Assembly: GCF_018137965.1 (NCBI RefSeq)
Contig: NZ_CP073100.1
Span: forward strand, 806,001 to 870,000
Direction of reading: 5' to 3'
From: Luteolibacter ambystomatis
GTDB taxonomy: Bacteria > Verrucomicrobiota > Verrucomicrobiia > Verrucomicrobiales > Akkermansiaceae
DNA: 64,000 nt
Made by a program: the position numbers and the translations under genes. Every line of letters begins with the position of its first letter. Position 1 is the stretch's first letter. Positions 1 to 9,195 of this stretch are shown one piece after another. The notes beneath the pieces were generated by a model that saw nothing but the letters and a program-made list of their open reading frames with translations, was not told the origin of the DNA and did no database searches.

Positions 1-1
1 G

Positions 2-535
2 CAGGGACTGGACGTGGAGTACAAGGACTTCCTCCACTTCAATCTTTACCACGGCAGCGGTACCAATTCCGATTATGAGGAGCTCACTCCCAGCGCCTAT
101 GTCCACCACGATTTCGGTCCGGTGGATGCCGCTCTCGGCGTGATCTGGTATCATTTCCCCGACTACCATTCCTCGGACAGCGTCGAGTTCTACCTGCGGC
201 TTTCGCACGACTTCAAGAACGGCATCTCGACCTGGATGCACGTGGGCTACAATGAGGATGCGGACGGCTGGTACGAGGAGCTCGGCATCAAATACACCCG
301 TGAGATCACCGAGCGCCTGTCGCTCGCTCCCTATGCCTCGATTGGCTTCTCCCAGCACTATCGCGGACCCACCGGCAGTGATGGCCTGGACAATCTCACC
401 ATCGGCCTCACCGCTCCCTACAAGATCACCAAGCAGGTTTCCCTGACGCCCGCCGTTGGGCTGGCCCTGCCATTGGACACTTTTGATGGCGACAACGAGC
501 TGTGGGGTGCCCTGACCCTTTCCATCAGCTTCTAA
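2..535 (+). CDS. Outer-membrane beta-barrel protein, 3' part (5' end outside window)
   Basis: The reading frame is already open at base 2, so the start lies upstream; a GTG at 14 is in frame but is probably internal. The visible ~177 residues alternate polar and hydrophobic positions in strand-length blocks separated by Gly/Asp/Asn turns, and the protein ends LTLSISF. A terminal aromatic residue is the usual C-terminal signature of outer-membrane barrels recognised by the BAM machinery. No specific family was recognised. It ends 25 bases before glpF in the same direction, so it may be the outer-membrane member of the glycerol operon, but that is inference from position only. Confidence 0.65.
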   Translation, partial: QGLDVEYKDFLHFNLYHGSGTNSDYEELTPSAYVHHDFGPVDAALGVIWYHFPDYHSSDSVEFYLRLSHDFKNGISTWMHVGYNEDADGWYEELGIKYTREITERLSLAPYASIGFSQHYRGPTGSDGLDNLTIGLTAPYKITKQVSLTPAVGLALPLDTFDGDNELWGALTLSISF

Positions 536-560
536 ATCCAAACCAAAAACCATCCGAATC

Positions 561-1325
561 ATGAACCACTATCTCGCCGAGTTCGTCGGCACGGCCATCC
601 TGATCCTGCTCGGCAATGGCGTGGTCGCCAATGCGGTCCTCGCCAAATCGAAGGGCAACAGCGGCGGCTGGATCGTCATCACCGCCGGTTGGGCCTTCGC
701 CGTAGGGTTGGCTGTTTACGCCACCGGTCGTATTTCCGGGGCGCATTTGAATCCCGCCGTCACTCTCGCGCTTGCCACCACCGGCGGCTTTCCATGGGCG
801 GAGGTGCCCGGCTACATCGCCTCCCAACTCGGCGGTGCCATCGCCGGTGCTACGCTGGTGTGGCTCACCTATCTCAGCCATTGGGGGGCGACCGAGGACA
901 AGGGGGCGAAGCTCGCCTGTTTCTGCACGGCCCCGGCGATCCGGTCCACGGTGCCGAATTTCATCACCGAGTTCATCGGAACGGCCATGCTGGTCTTCGC
1001 GGTGATGGCGATTGGTCGTGTGAATGCCGGAAACACGATGGACGCCGGAGAAGCCGCGGATGCGATGGCTGGCATCGCCGCCACGTGGTGGTCTCCCTTG
1101 CTTGTCGCGCTTACGGTGTTCTCGATCGGTCTCTCGCTCGGTGGTCCCACCGGCTATGCGATCAATCCGGCCCGCGACCTTGGGCCACGCATCGCGCACG
1201 CGATTCTGCCGGTGGCCAACAAGGGCAGCTCCGACTGGAGCTATGCCTGGATTCCGGTCGCCGCTCCTATTGCCGGCGGCATTGCCGGCGGTCTGTTGTT
1301 CAAGGCTCTCGGCTTCGCAGGCTGA
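561..1325 (+). CDS. glpF: Glycerol uptake facilitator (aquaglyceroporin)
   Basis: This 254-residue inner-membrane channel of the MIP family lets glycerol diffuse into the cell. Both signature boxes are present: HLNPAVT (NPA at residues 64-66) and [10 protein letters not shown] (NPA at 202-204). The Asp directly after NPAR is typical of glycerol facilitators rather than water-only aquaporins. Six hydrophobic segments and length fit the family. The ATG at 561 begins [11 protein letters not shown], the normal family N-terminus. It is followed 34 bases later by glycerol kinase, so imported glycerol can be trapped at once. Confidence 0.95.
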   Translation: MNHYLAEFVGTAILILLGNGVVANAVLAKSKGNSGGWIVITAGWAFAVGLAVYATGRISGAHLNPAVTLALATTGGFPWAEVPGYIASQLGGAIAGATLVWLTYLSHWGATEDKGAKLACFCTAPAIRSTVPNFITEFIGTAMLVFAVMAIGRVNAGNTMDAGEAADAMAGIAATWWSPLLVALTVFSIGLSLGGPTGYAINPARDLGPRIAHAILPVANKGSSDWSYAWIPVAAPIAGGIAGGLLFKALGFAG

Positions 1326-1359
1326 TTCCATCTCAAAAAACTCCAATCATCCCAACCAC

Positions 1360-2850
<1,491 letters not shown>

Positions 2851-2878
2851 CCCCACTCCACCCATTACCCCCGAATCC

Positions 2879-4465
2879 ATGTCTTTTTCCCGATCCCAAC
2901 ATCTCGACGCCATCCGCAACCGCAGCGAACCCTTCGACTTCATCATCGTAGGCGGCGGGGCCACTGGCCTCGGTGCGGCGGTGGATGCCGCCACCCGTGG
3001 CCATTCCGTGGCGCTCATTGAAATGGCGGACTTTGCCAAAGGCACCTCGTCCCGCTCCACCAAGCTCGTCCACGGGGGCGTCCGCTATCTCAAGCAGGGG
3101 AATGTCAGCCTCGTGCTGGAAGCCCTGCGCGAGCGCGGTCGTCTGGCGAAGAACGCCCCGCATCTGGTCCACGATCTGGCCTTCGTCATACCCAGCTACA
3201 AGTGGTGGGAAGGCCCATTCTACGGCATCGGCATGAAGGTCTATGACCAACTGGCGGGAAAACTCGGCCTGGGACCCAGCCGCATGCTATCACGTGAGGA
3301 GACGATTGAAGCGATCCCGACAGTGGAAACGGAACATCTCACCGGTGGTGTGGTCTATCACGACGGGCAGTTCGACGACTCACGATTGGCCATCGATCTG
3401 GCGAAGACCGCCGCCGGACATGGTGCGCTGCTGGCAAACTACACGCGTTGTATCGGCTTGTTGAAAGAGAATGGCTTCATCAGCGGCGTGCGCGCGATCG
3501 ATGAGGAAAGCGGCACGGAGTTCACCATCCGCGGTCGTGCCGTGATCAATGCCACCGGTGTTTTCGTGGATGACCTGCGGCGTCAGGATGTACCGGACTC
3601 GAAGGCGATCGTCGCGGTGTCGCAGGGTATTCATATCGTGCTGCCGAAGGAGTTCCTGCCGGGCAAAGCGGCCATTATGGTGCCAAAGACGGCGGATGGC
3701 CGCGTGTTGTTCGCCGTACCGTGGCACGATCATGTGGTGGTGGGGACCACGGATACTCCGGTGCCCGCGCACAGTCTGGAGCCGCGTGCCTTGCAGGAGG
3801 AGATCGACTTCATCATGGAACACTGCGCCCGTTACCTCACCCGCGATCCCCGTCCGGAGGACGTGCTCTCCATCTACGCGGGCCTGCGTCCGCTGGTGAA
3901 AGCCGGGGATGGCAGTGATACCGCCGCGCTTTCCCGGGACCATACGATCCTGGTGGCGGAGTCCGGATTGATCACCATCACGGGTGGAAAGTGGACGACC
4001 TACCGCAAGATGGGCGAGGATGTAATCGACCAGGCTGAGATGGTCGCGGGTGTGGAGAGCCGGCGGTGCCATACGGTCGATCTGCCCATCCATGGCTGGA
4101 CCCACCAGCCGATTCCCGAGCCCCATCTTCAGGTGTATGGCAGCGATGCGGCCTCCATCCGCGGACTGGCGGCCGCCGATTCCTCCCTGTCGGAACGCGT
4201 GCATCCGGAGTTGGCACTGACCCGTGCCGAGGTGATCTGGCATGCGCGGGAGGAAATGGCACGCACGGTGGAGGACGTGCTCGCCCGCCGCAGCCGCAGC
4301 CTGCTGCTCCATGCCCGTGCCAGCCAGGAGGCCGCGCCGGTGGTTGCGGCTTTGTTAGGCAGGGAAATGGGCCGGGATGCCGCATGGGAGGCCGCCCAGG
4401 TGGAACACTATCGCCGCGTTTCCCAAGGCTATGTCTTCGGGTCGCCTGAATCCATTTCCCGTTGA
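2879..4465 (+). CDS. glpD: FAD-dependent glycerol-3-phosphate dehydrogenase
   Basis: Oxidises glycerol 3-phosphate to dihydroxyacetone phosphate at the inner membrane and passes electrons to quinone. The 528-residue protein has the N-terminal Rossmann FAD motif FIIVGGGATGLGAAVDAA (about residues 21-38), the family box GTSSRSTKLVHGGVRYL, and the later segments VGTTDTPV and GGKWTTYRKMGED. The C-terminal ~110 residues match the helical DAO_C region. The ATG at 2879 is chosen because its N-terminus (MSFSRSQHLDAI) is compact; the open frame extends upstream into glpK but only as overlap. It is the last gene of the glycerol operon, and a hairpin follows. Confidence 0.95.
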   Translation: MSFSRSQHLDAIRNRSEPFDFIIVGGGATGLGAAVDAATRGHSVALIEMADFAKGTSSRSTKLVHGGVRYLKQGNVSLVLEALRERGRLAKNAPHLVHDLAFVIPSYKWWEGPFYGIGMKVYDQLAGKLGLGPSRMLSREETIEAIPTVETEHLTGGVVYHDGQFDDSRLAIDLAKTAAGHGALLANYTRCIGLLKENGFISGVRAIDEESGTEFTIRGRAVINATGVFVDDLRRQDVPDSKAIVAVSQGIHIVLPKEFLPGKAAIMVPKTADGRVLFAVPWHDHVVVGTTDTPVPAHSLEPRALQEEIDFIMEHCARYLTRDPRPEDVLSIYAGLRPLVKAGDGSDTAALSRDHTILVAESGLITITGGKWTTYRKMGEDVIDQAEMVAGVESRRCHTVDLPIHGWTHQPIPEPHLQVYGSDAASIRGLAAADSSLSERVHPELALTRAEVIWHAREEMARTVEDVLARRSRSLLLHARASQEAAPVVAALLGREMGRDAAWEAAQVEHYRRVSQGYVFGSPESISR

Positions 4466-4474
4466 TCGGAAATC

Positions 4475-4505
4475 CCCGTTCCAGCACGCAATGTGCTGGA
4501 ACGGG
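4475..4505 (+). terminator. Hairpin terminator after glpD
   Basis: Perfect 13-bp inverted repeat CCCGTTCCAGCAC / GTGCTGGAACGGG with a 5-base loop (GCAAT), 10 bases after the glpD stop. A true U-tract is absent (ATGGTTTGAAAC follows), so it could end transcription weakly or stabilise the mRNA end. Confidence 0.6.
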
Positions 4506-4652
4506 ATGGTTTGAAACTGTATTGGATCCGGGTATATGAAATATGGGTTTTCTTAAAAAATTTGGCTAAGCTCATGGTGAGGAATCTAACAAGTTAAAAA
4601 TTTCTTTACTGTCAGAATTTTTTGGGGATAGTCCGACCCGTGCTGTCCCAAC

Positions 4653-5213
4653 ATGAAAATTGCAACCTGCCTCCCCGCAGTGGTTGCGCTTGCCACGGGC
4701 CTCCTGGTCTCGTGCGCCGCGCCGCCTGTCACCAAAGTCCCTGTTTCGTTCTCCGCTTCCTCGGCTGACAAGTCGCTCGGCGGCCAGCTTCTGGCGAACG
4801 TGAATTCCTACCGCGCCGCCAAAGGCCGCAATGCCCTGGTGCGCAATCCCGGTCTCGACCGGATGGCCCAGGAGCACTGTGAGTTCATGCGCCTGAACCG
4901 CGGCAAGTTCTCCGCCGATGGTGGCAAGAACGTCAGCCACCTTGGCTTCGAGGGGCGTGCGTTGAAGGCCAGATCGTACCTGAACATCACCACGCTCGCC
5001 GAGAACGTGGCCGTGGCAAAGACGACCTCCATGCCCTCGTTCGTGCGCATGTGGTCGAATTCCAAGGGTCATGACTATAACATGAGTGCCAGCTGGACCG
5101 ATACCGGGATCGGTGTGCTTGTGGACAAGGATGGAACGGTGTTCGCCACCCAACTTTTTGGCACTCCGGTGCTGAACCGGATGGAAATGGCTGACCGTCT
5201 CCATCAATACTGA
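4653..5213 (+). CDS. CAP-domain (SCP/PR1-like) lipoprotein
   Basis: The 186-residue protein has a signal peptide ending in a lipobox (LLVSC, Cys at about 20), so it is predicted to be lipid-anchored on the periplasmic side. The rest matches a bacterial CAP domain: an N-terminal helix LANVNSYRAAKGRNAL, then LDRMAQEHCEFM, the AENVAVA segment carrying the family Glu, and MWSNSKGHDYNM carrying the family His, ending in the strand DTGIGVLVDKDGTVFATQLF. CAP domains bind ligands or cell-wall components; the role here is unknown. It ends 6 bases before rnhB and may be cotranscribed. Confidence 0.85.
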   Translation: MKIATCLPAVVALATGLLVSCAAPPVTKVPVSFSASSADKSLGGQLLANVNSYRAAKGRNALVRNPGLDRMAQEHCEFMRLNRGKFSADGGKNVSHLGFEGRALKARSYLNITTLAENVAVAKTTSMPSFVRMWSNSKGHDYNMSASWTDTGIGVLVDKDGTVFATQLFGTPVLNRMEMADRLHQY

Positions 5214-5219
5214 GGGCGG

Positions 5220-5843
5220 ATGCCCGACCTCAGACTCGAAAAAGCCCTTCACGCCCGTGGTCTGCGCATTGTCGCGGGCGTGGATGAAGCGGGACGCGGC
5301 CCCTTGGCCGGTCCCGTGGCCGCCGCCGCGGTGGTGCTCCCACCACGGTTTTCGTGCCCTGGTCTGGACGATTCCAAGAAACTGTCTCCCGCGAAACGCG
5401 AGGTTCTGTACGCGAAGCTGACCACCCATGCGAAGGTCCGATGGGCGGTCGCGCTGGTGCATGCGGAGGAGATCGATTCGATCAACATCCTCCGCGCCAC
5501 TCATCTGGCGATGCGGCAGGCGGTGTCCGAACTCCGGATGGAGGTGGAGCATTGCCTGATCGATGGCCTCCCGGTGCCCGTCTTTCCGTGGCCGCATGAT
5601 GGCGTGGTCAAGGGGGATGGTCTTTCGCTCTCGATTGCCGCCGCCAGCGTGATTGCAAAGGTGACGCGGGATTGCTGGATGCAGGAAGCCGCCCGCGAGT
5701 TTCCACAATACGGCTTTGAGCGGCACCAGGGATATGGTACTCCCGGGCATCTCGCCGCGTTGCGTTCCCATGGGCCTTGCCGCATTCATCGCCGGTCGTT
5801 TCAGCCGGTGTCTCAACTCACCCTGCCGCTTGACGGCGCGTGA
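5220..5843 (+). CDS. rnhB: Ribonuclease HII
   Basis: Cytoplasmic endonuclease that cuts the RNA strand of RNA/DNA hybrids and starts ribonucleotide excision repair. The 207-residue protein carries the diagnostic GVDEAGRGPLAGPV box (Asp22, Glu23), the DDSKKLSPAKR segment, the LIDG strand with a further active-site Asp, and GDGLSLSIAAASVIAKVTRD. The ATG at 5220 follows a purine-rich GAGGGCGG. The length is normal. The 3' end overlaps the next gene in another frame; the rnhB-yraN pairing is common in bacteria. Confidence 0.96.
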   Translation: MPDLRLEKALHARGLRIVAGVDEAGRGPLAGPVAAAAVVLPPRFSCPGLDDSKKLSPAKREVLYAKLTTHAKVRWAVALVHAEEIDSINILRATHLAMRQAVSELRMEVEHCLIDGLPVPVFPWPHDGVVKGDGLSLSIAAASVIAKVTRDCWMQEAAREFPQYGFERHQGYGTPGHLAALRSHGPCRIHRRSFQPVSQLTLPLDGA

Positions 5844-6210
5844 TGGATCGCCATTGGGGAGGAAGGAAATCGGGGATTTCGGCGAGCGTGTGGCAGCGGC
5901 GTGGCTGCGCGCCCAAGGTGAAAAGGTGCTCTATCGCAATCACCGCGCGCCACGGGGCGGTGAGGTGGACATTGTCGCTCGCAAGGGGAAGCTGCTGTTG
6001 TTCATCGAGGTGAAGACCCGCCGCCAAGGAGCGAAGATCCGCGGCTATGACGCGGTCAATGCGGACAAGCGGGCGCTGATCGAACGTGGTGCCGGCCACT
6101 GGCGCGAGCTGCTGAAGCGGAATGACATTCCGTGGCGCTTCGATGTCATCGAAGTCACGGTGGAGGAGGGCTGCAAGCCCGTCGTCCACCGGATCGAGGA
6201 TGCGTTTTGA
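5770..6210 (+). CDS. YraN/UPF0102-family nuclease-like protein
   Basis: About 146 residues with the UPF0102 pattern: GDFGERVAAAWLRAQGEKVLYRN, the GGEVDIVARKGKLLLFIEVK box (Asp, Glu and the EVK of a restriction-endonuclease-like core) and a C-terminal RFDVIEV strand. The fold is known to resemble Holliday-junction resolvases; the biological role is not settled. The start is uncertain: ATG 5770 (MGLAAFIAG) overlaps rnhB by 74 bases, while a TTG near 5851 would avoid the overlap. The open frame runs back to 5716. It converges on the next gene with only 10 bases between stops. Confidence 0.85.
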   Translation: MGLAAFIAGRFSRCLNSPCRLTARDGSPLGRKEIGDFGERVAAAWLRAQGEKVLYRNHRAPRGGEVDIVARKGKLLLFIEVKTRRQGAKIRGYDAVNADKRALIERGAGHWRELLKRNDIPWRFDVIEVTVEEGCKPVVHRIEDAF

Positions 6211-6220
6211 GAGGGCTGAT

Positions 6221-6718
6221 TCAAAGGTGGCTGGTTCTCGTCGCCATGACACCGAAGATGGCCACCACGATCGCCAGGGCGTAGATCACCATGATCACGC
6301 AGACCATGATGCCGACGAATTTCCAAAAGGACCGTTGGAGATTCAATGCCTGCACCAGATCCATCGAAGATCCGCTCATCATGAGGCGGGTGATGGCACT
6401 CCCGTAGCTCCATAGCTTGATGGAAGGGAACACGTAGAGTGCGGCCATCACGAGATAGACCAGGCCAAAGACGATATTGAATCCGGGGAAGGGGACGGCG
6501 CTCGTTCTGGTACTCGCTCCCGCGATCGCGCCGCCAACGAGCATGGCCAGACCTCCCAGAATCAGGAATCCGGTTCCGATAAAGCCGATCACCGAGCAAA
6601 ACCGCACCCACGGACGGGTCAGCTGGAGCATCCGGATTGCTTCAGAATCGACGGCTGGACCGCTGGAAGCCACGGGAGATTGGGCAAAATTGGGGGAGGC
6701 GTAGGGGTCGAGGCTCAT
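6221..6718 (-). CDS. DUF5362-like small membrane protein
   Basis: A 165-residue protein starting MSLDPYASPNF with a Pro/Ser-rich cytoplasmic head (1-35), then four hydrophobic segments: about 38-55, 58-70, 88-105 and 132-158. The layout (two TM helices, a short loop, a KLWSYGSAI linker, two more helices) resembles the DUF5362 family; no biochemical function is known. The same frame is open much further upstream, but that part is antisense to the aldo/keto reductase gene and is not used. It is divergent from the reductase across a 150-base promoter interval. Confidence 0.7.
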   Translation of the reverse strand: MSLDPYASPNFAQSPVASSGPAVDSEAIRMLQLTRPWVRFCSVIGFIGTGFLILGGLAMLVGGAIAGASTRTSAVPFPGFNIVFGLVYLVMAALYVFPSIKLWSYGSAITRLMMSGSSMDLVQALNLQRSFWKFVGIMVCVIMVIYALAIVVAIFGVMATRTSHL

Positions 6719-6868
6719 CTGGAACCATGAGGCGTCATTCAGCGGTGGGACGCAAGCTCTTGCCGGTGACGGCCCGCCATTCCTTGCCGGAAACCGGGCG
6801 GGTTTTGCCATGAGGTTTCCGATCGTTGACCACGGCGCGGCCGGAACGTACAAGCCTGCCAACACATC

Positions 6869-7984
6869 ATGGATCTCACCACCACGGCATACGGCACCTG
6901 GAGCGGCGGACGCTTCATGCACTACGGCGAAACCCTCCCGGAGGACCGTTACCTCCAGTGCATCCGCACGGCTTATGAGGCCGGTATCCGCACCTTCGTG
7001 ACAGCGGACGTTTACGGCAATGGAAAGGCGGATGAGCTGTTGGGCGAGGCCTTGGCGGACGTGGATCGTGAGAGCTACTGCCTGGTGGGCATGATCGGCC
7101 ACGATTTTTACGTGGGTCAGCGGCAGGGGAACAAGGGCTATCCCCGTTTCACCGATCCGGAACTGCGCGGTTCGGGTGAGTACAAGGACTACATGCGGAT
7201 GGCCTGCTCGAAGTCGCTGGAGCGTTGCCGCGCCGACCGCTTCGACCTGCTGATGTTGCACAATCCGGACGACATCGGCTATACCAGTGAAGCCGTCTGG
7301 GATGGCATGCGCGCCTTGAAGGAAGAAGGACTGACCAGCCGTCTCGGTATCGCTCCGGGCCCGGCCAACGGCTTCTCGCTCGATATCATCCAGTGCTTCG
7401 AGCGTTTTGGCACCTACATTGACTGGGCGATGCTCATTTTGAATCCGCTCGAGCCTTGGCCGACAGGTCTGATCCTGCCCGCTTGTGAAAAATTCGGCGT
7501 CAAGGTGCTCACCCGTGTGGTGGATTACGGTGGTGTGTTCCATGGCGACCTGAAGCCCGGCCACGCCTTCAAACCCGGCGACCACCGCGCCTACCGTCCG
7601 CAGGGCTGGGTCGAGCACGGTCTTGAAAAGGCGGAGCGCATGCTGCCGCTGGCGGACAAGTACAAGCTCACTCCGATCCAGTTCGCATCGATCTGGAACC
7701 TCAGCCAGCCGATGGTGGAGAGCGTGGTGCCGACCTTCTTCCAGGAGCCGGTGGAAAACGCGCGCGACATCGAGCTGATGATCCGAGAATTCGCCGCGCT
7801 GCCGGATGTGCGTTTTACGCCGGAAGAATCCGAGCAGATCCGTGTGATCGGGGACAATACCGGCTGTATGACGCTCAAGGGCGCGAGCAAGCGCCACGAA
7901 ACCAGCGAGCGCGCCGACGAGTGGCCGATGCGCCCGGAACTCCTTGAACTTGCGGGCCGCTACGGTCTCGGCGAGGACTGGTAG
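6869..7984 (+). CDS. Aldo/keto reductase-like protein with altered catalytic tetrad
   Basis: The 371-residue protein follows the AKR barrel: an early TADVYGNGKADELLGEAL box, DRFDLLMLHNPDD with the family His (131), KEEGLTSRLGIAPG and a C-terminal segment with LADKYKLTPIQFASIW. However, the usual FDTA reads FVTA, so Val44 stands in the Asp slot, and the strand that normally carries the catalytic Lys reads CLVGMIGHD, with no Lys. Tyr49 and His131 remain. Classic NADPH-dependent carbonyl reduction is therefore doubtful; it may be a binding protein or use different chemistry. The ATG at 6869 is the first in frame with family similarity. Confidence 0.8.
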   Translation: MDLTTTAYGTWSGGRFMHYGETLPEDRYLQCIRTAYEAGIRTFVTADVYGNGKADELLGEALADVDRESYCLVGMIGHDFYVGQRQGNKGYPRFTDPELRGSGEYKDYMRMACSKSLERCRADRFDLLMLHNPDDIGYTSEAVWDGMRALKEEGLTSRLGIAPGPANGFSLDIIQCFERFGTYIDWAMLILNPLEPWPTGLILPACEKFGVKVLTRVVDYGGVFHGDLKPGHAFKPGDHRAYRPQGWVEHGLEKAERMLPLADKYKLTPIQFASIWNLSQPMVESVVPTFFQEPVENARDIELMIREFAALPDVRFTPEESEQIRVIGDNTGCMTLKGASKRHETSERADEWPMRPELLELAGRYGLGEDW

Positions 7985-8052
7985 AGGGGAGCGATTCTCA
8001 ACAAGCACGGGCCGTTTCCAATCCGGGCGGTCCGTGTTAGGGTGCTGCGTCC

Positions 8053-9192
8053 ATGAAGCCGCTCCACACGACCGTTTGTGCCGCCCTGCTGGTTTTTTCC
8101 CTGCCTCTCCATGCCAAGGAGGCGGCGAAGAAAAAGTCCGCGCCGGCTCCGGCCAAGCCCGCTGCCTCCGGTGGGCAGGCCTTCGGATGGCCGTTCGTGG
8201 AATGGCAGCAGATGGTTCCCCGTGGGGGCACCACCCGCGGCGCCGATGTGACCCTGCTGGAGGGGCCGAAGGATACGTGGACGAAGCTCCAGGAGCAGGG
8301 TATTTCCAAGTTCGAGCGGGACCGCCGTGCGATTCTCTCTCTGGCCGGGAATTATCGCGTCAGCTTCGACTTCACCGAATCGTTCGGCCTCAAGGCGAAC
8401 TTCAAGCCCGCCCGCCCGTATTTCTCATGGGGCACGGAAAATGTCACGGTGATCGAGGATCGTCCGGAATTCCTCAGCCTCCAGCACACGCTGGTGATGT
8501 ACTTCAAGGACGAGAAAGGGAAATCCGGCCCGCCGATGGTGATGAAACACTGGCGCGAGGACTGGACCTGGCAGCCGAAGGAGATGAGTATTTACGATAA
8601 GGATAGTACTTGGAAGCGCGTTCCGGCGCCTTCGCCCGAAGGCCGGTGGTCGCAGGCGGTCTATCAGGTGGACGATTCTCCGCGCTACCAGGCCATCGGC
8701 GCATGGGTGCATGATGGCGGGCTTTCCTCATGGCGCAGCGATCCCTGCGCGCGTCCGCTGCCGCGGCGGGAGTTCTCGGTGCGGAACGACTATAATGTCC
8801 TCGAAGGCATCGAGGAGGTGACGATCACCCCCGGCGGCTGGGTACATCAGCAGAGCAACCGCAAGATGCTCGTGGCGAAGGATGGCGCCCGCATCTGCCT
8901 GGGTGGAGAGATCGGGGTGAACCGTTACGAGGCGATCACCGCCCCGGATCTCGCCGGACCTTTCAATGCCTATTGGGCGAAGACCGGAAATTATTGGAAG
9001 GATGTCCGCGCCACGTGGGATGAGATCCTGCATGGACGGGAGACTTTCACGTTGAAACCGAAGGACGGTGAGGACGAACTCTTCAAGGTCCACTTCACCT
9101 ATGCGGGCGAACTGGAGAAGGCGGACAGGAGCGATCCGGAGGCGGATATGAAACATGCCCGGGAAACCATCGACCGCTTTTTGGTGAAGTAG
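8053..9192 (+). CDS. Secreted DUF6607-like protein
   Basis: A 379-residue protein with a cleavable signal peptide (about residues 1-21, ending LHAKEA) and a Lys/Ala/Pro linker before the mature domain. The domain has many aromatic strand segments: YRVSFDFTESFG, MVMKHWREDWTWQP, YNVLEGIEEVTITPGGWVHQQSN and NAYWAKTGNYWKDVRATWDEIL. I recognise the HWREDW-type pattern as DUF6607, a family with no known function. It is probably periplasmic. It ends four bases before the stop of the convergent P-type ATPase, leaving no room for a separate terminator. Confidence 0.72.
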   Translation: MKPLHTTVCAALLVFSLPLHAKEAAKKKSAPAPAKPAASGGQAFGWPFVEWQQMVPRGGTTRGADVTLLEGPKDTWTKLQEQGISKFERDRRAILSLAGNYRVSFDFTESFGLKANFKPARPYFSWGTENVTVIEDRPEFLSLQHTLVMYFKDEKGKSGPPMVMKHWREDWTWQPKEMSIYDKDSTWKRVPAPSPEGRWSQAVYQVDDSPRYQAIGAWVHDGGLSSWRSDPCARPLPRREFSVRNDYNVLEGIEEVTITPGGWVHQQSNRKMLVAKDGARICLGGEIGVNRYEAITAPDLAGPFNAYWAKTGNYWKDVRATWDEILHGRETFTLKPKDGEDELFKVHFTYAGELEKADRSDPEADMKHARETIDRFLVK

Positions 9193-9195
9193 TCC

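Noticed and set aside
1024..1359. Upstream extension of the glycerol kinase frame
   Set aside because: It overlaps glpF, is Arg/Pro-rich and is not part of any glycerol kinase; the GTG at 1360 gives the normal N-terminus.
6719..8008. Upstream extension of the small membrane-protein frame on the minus strand
   Set aside because: Antisense to the aldo/keto reductase; composition is that of a reverse-strand shadow.
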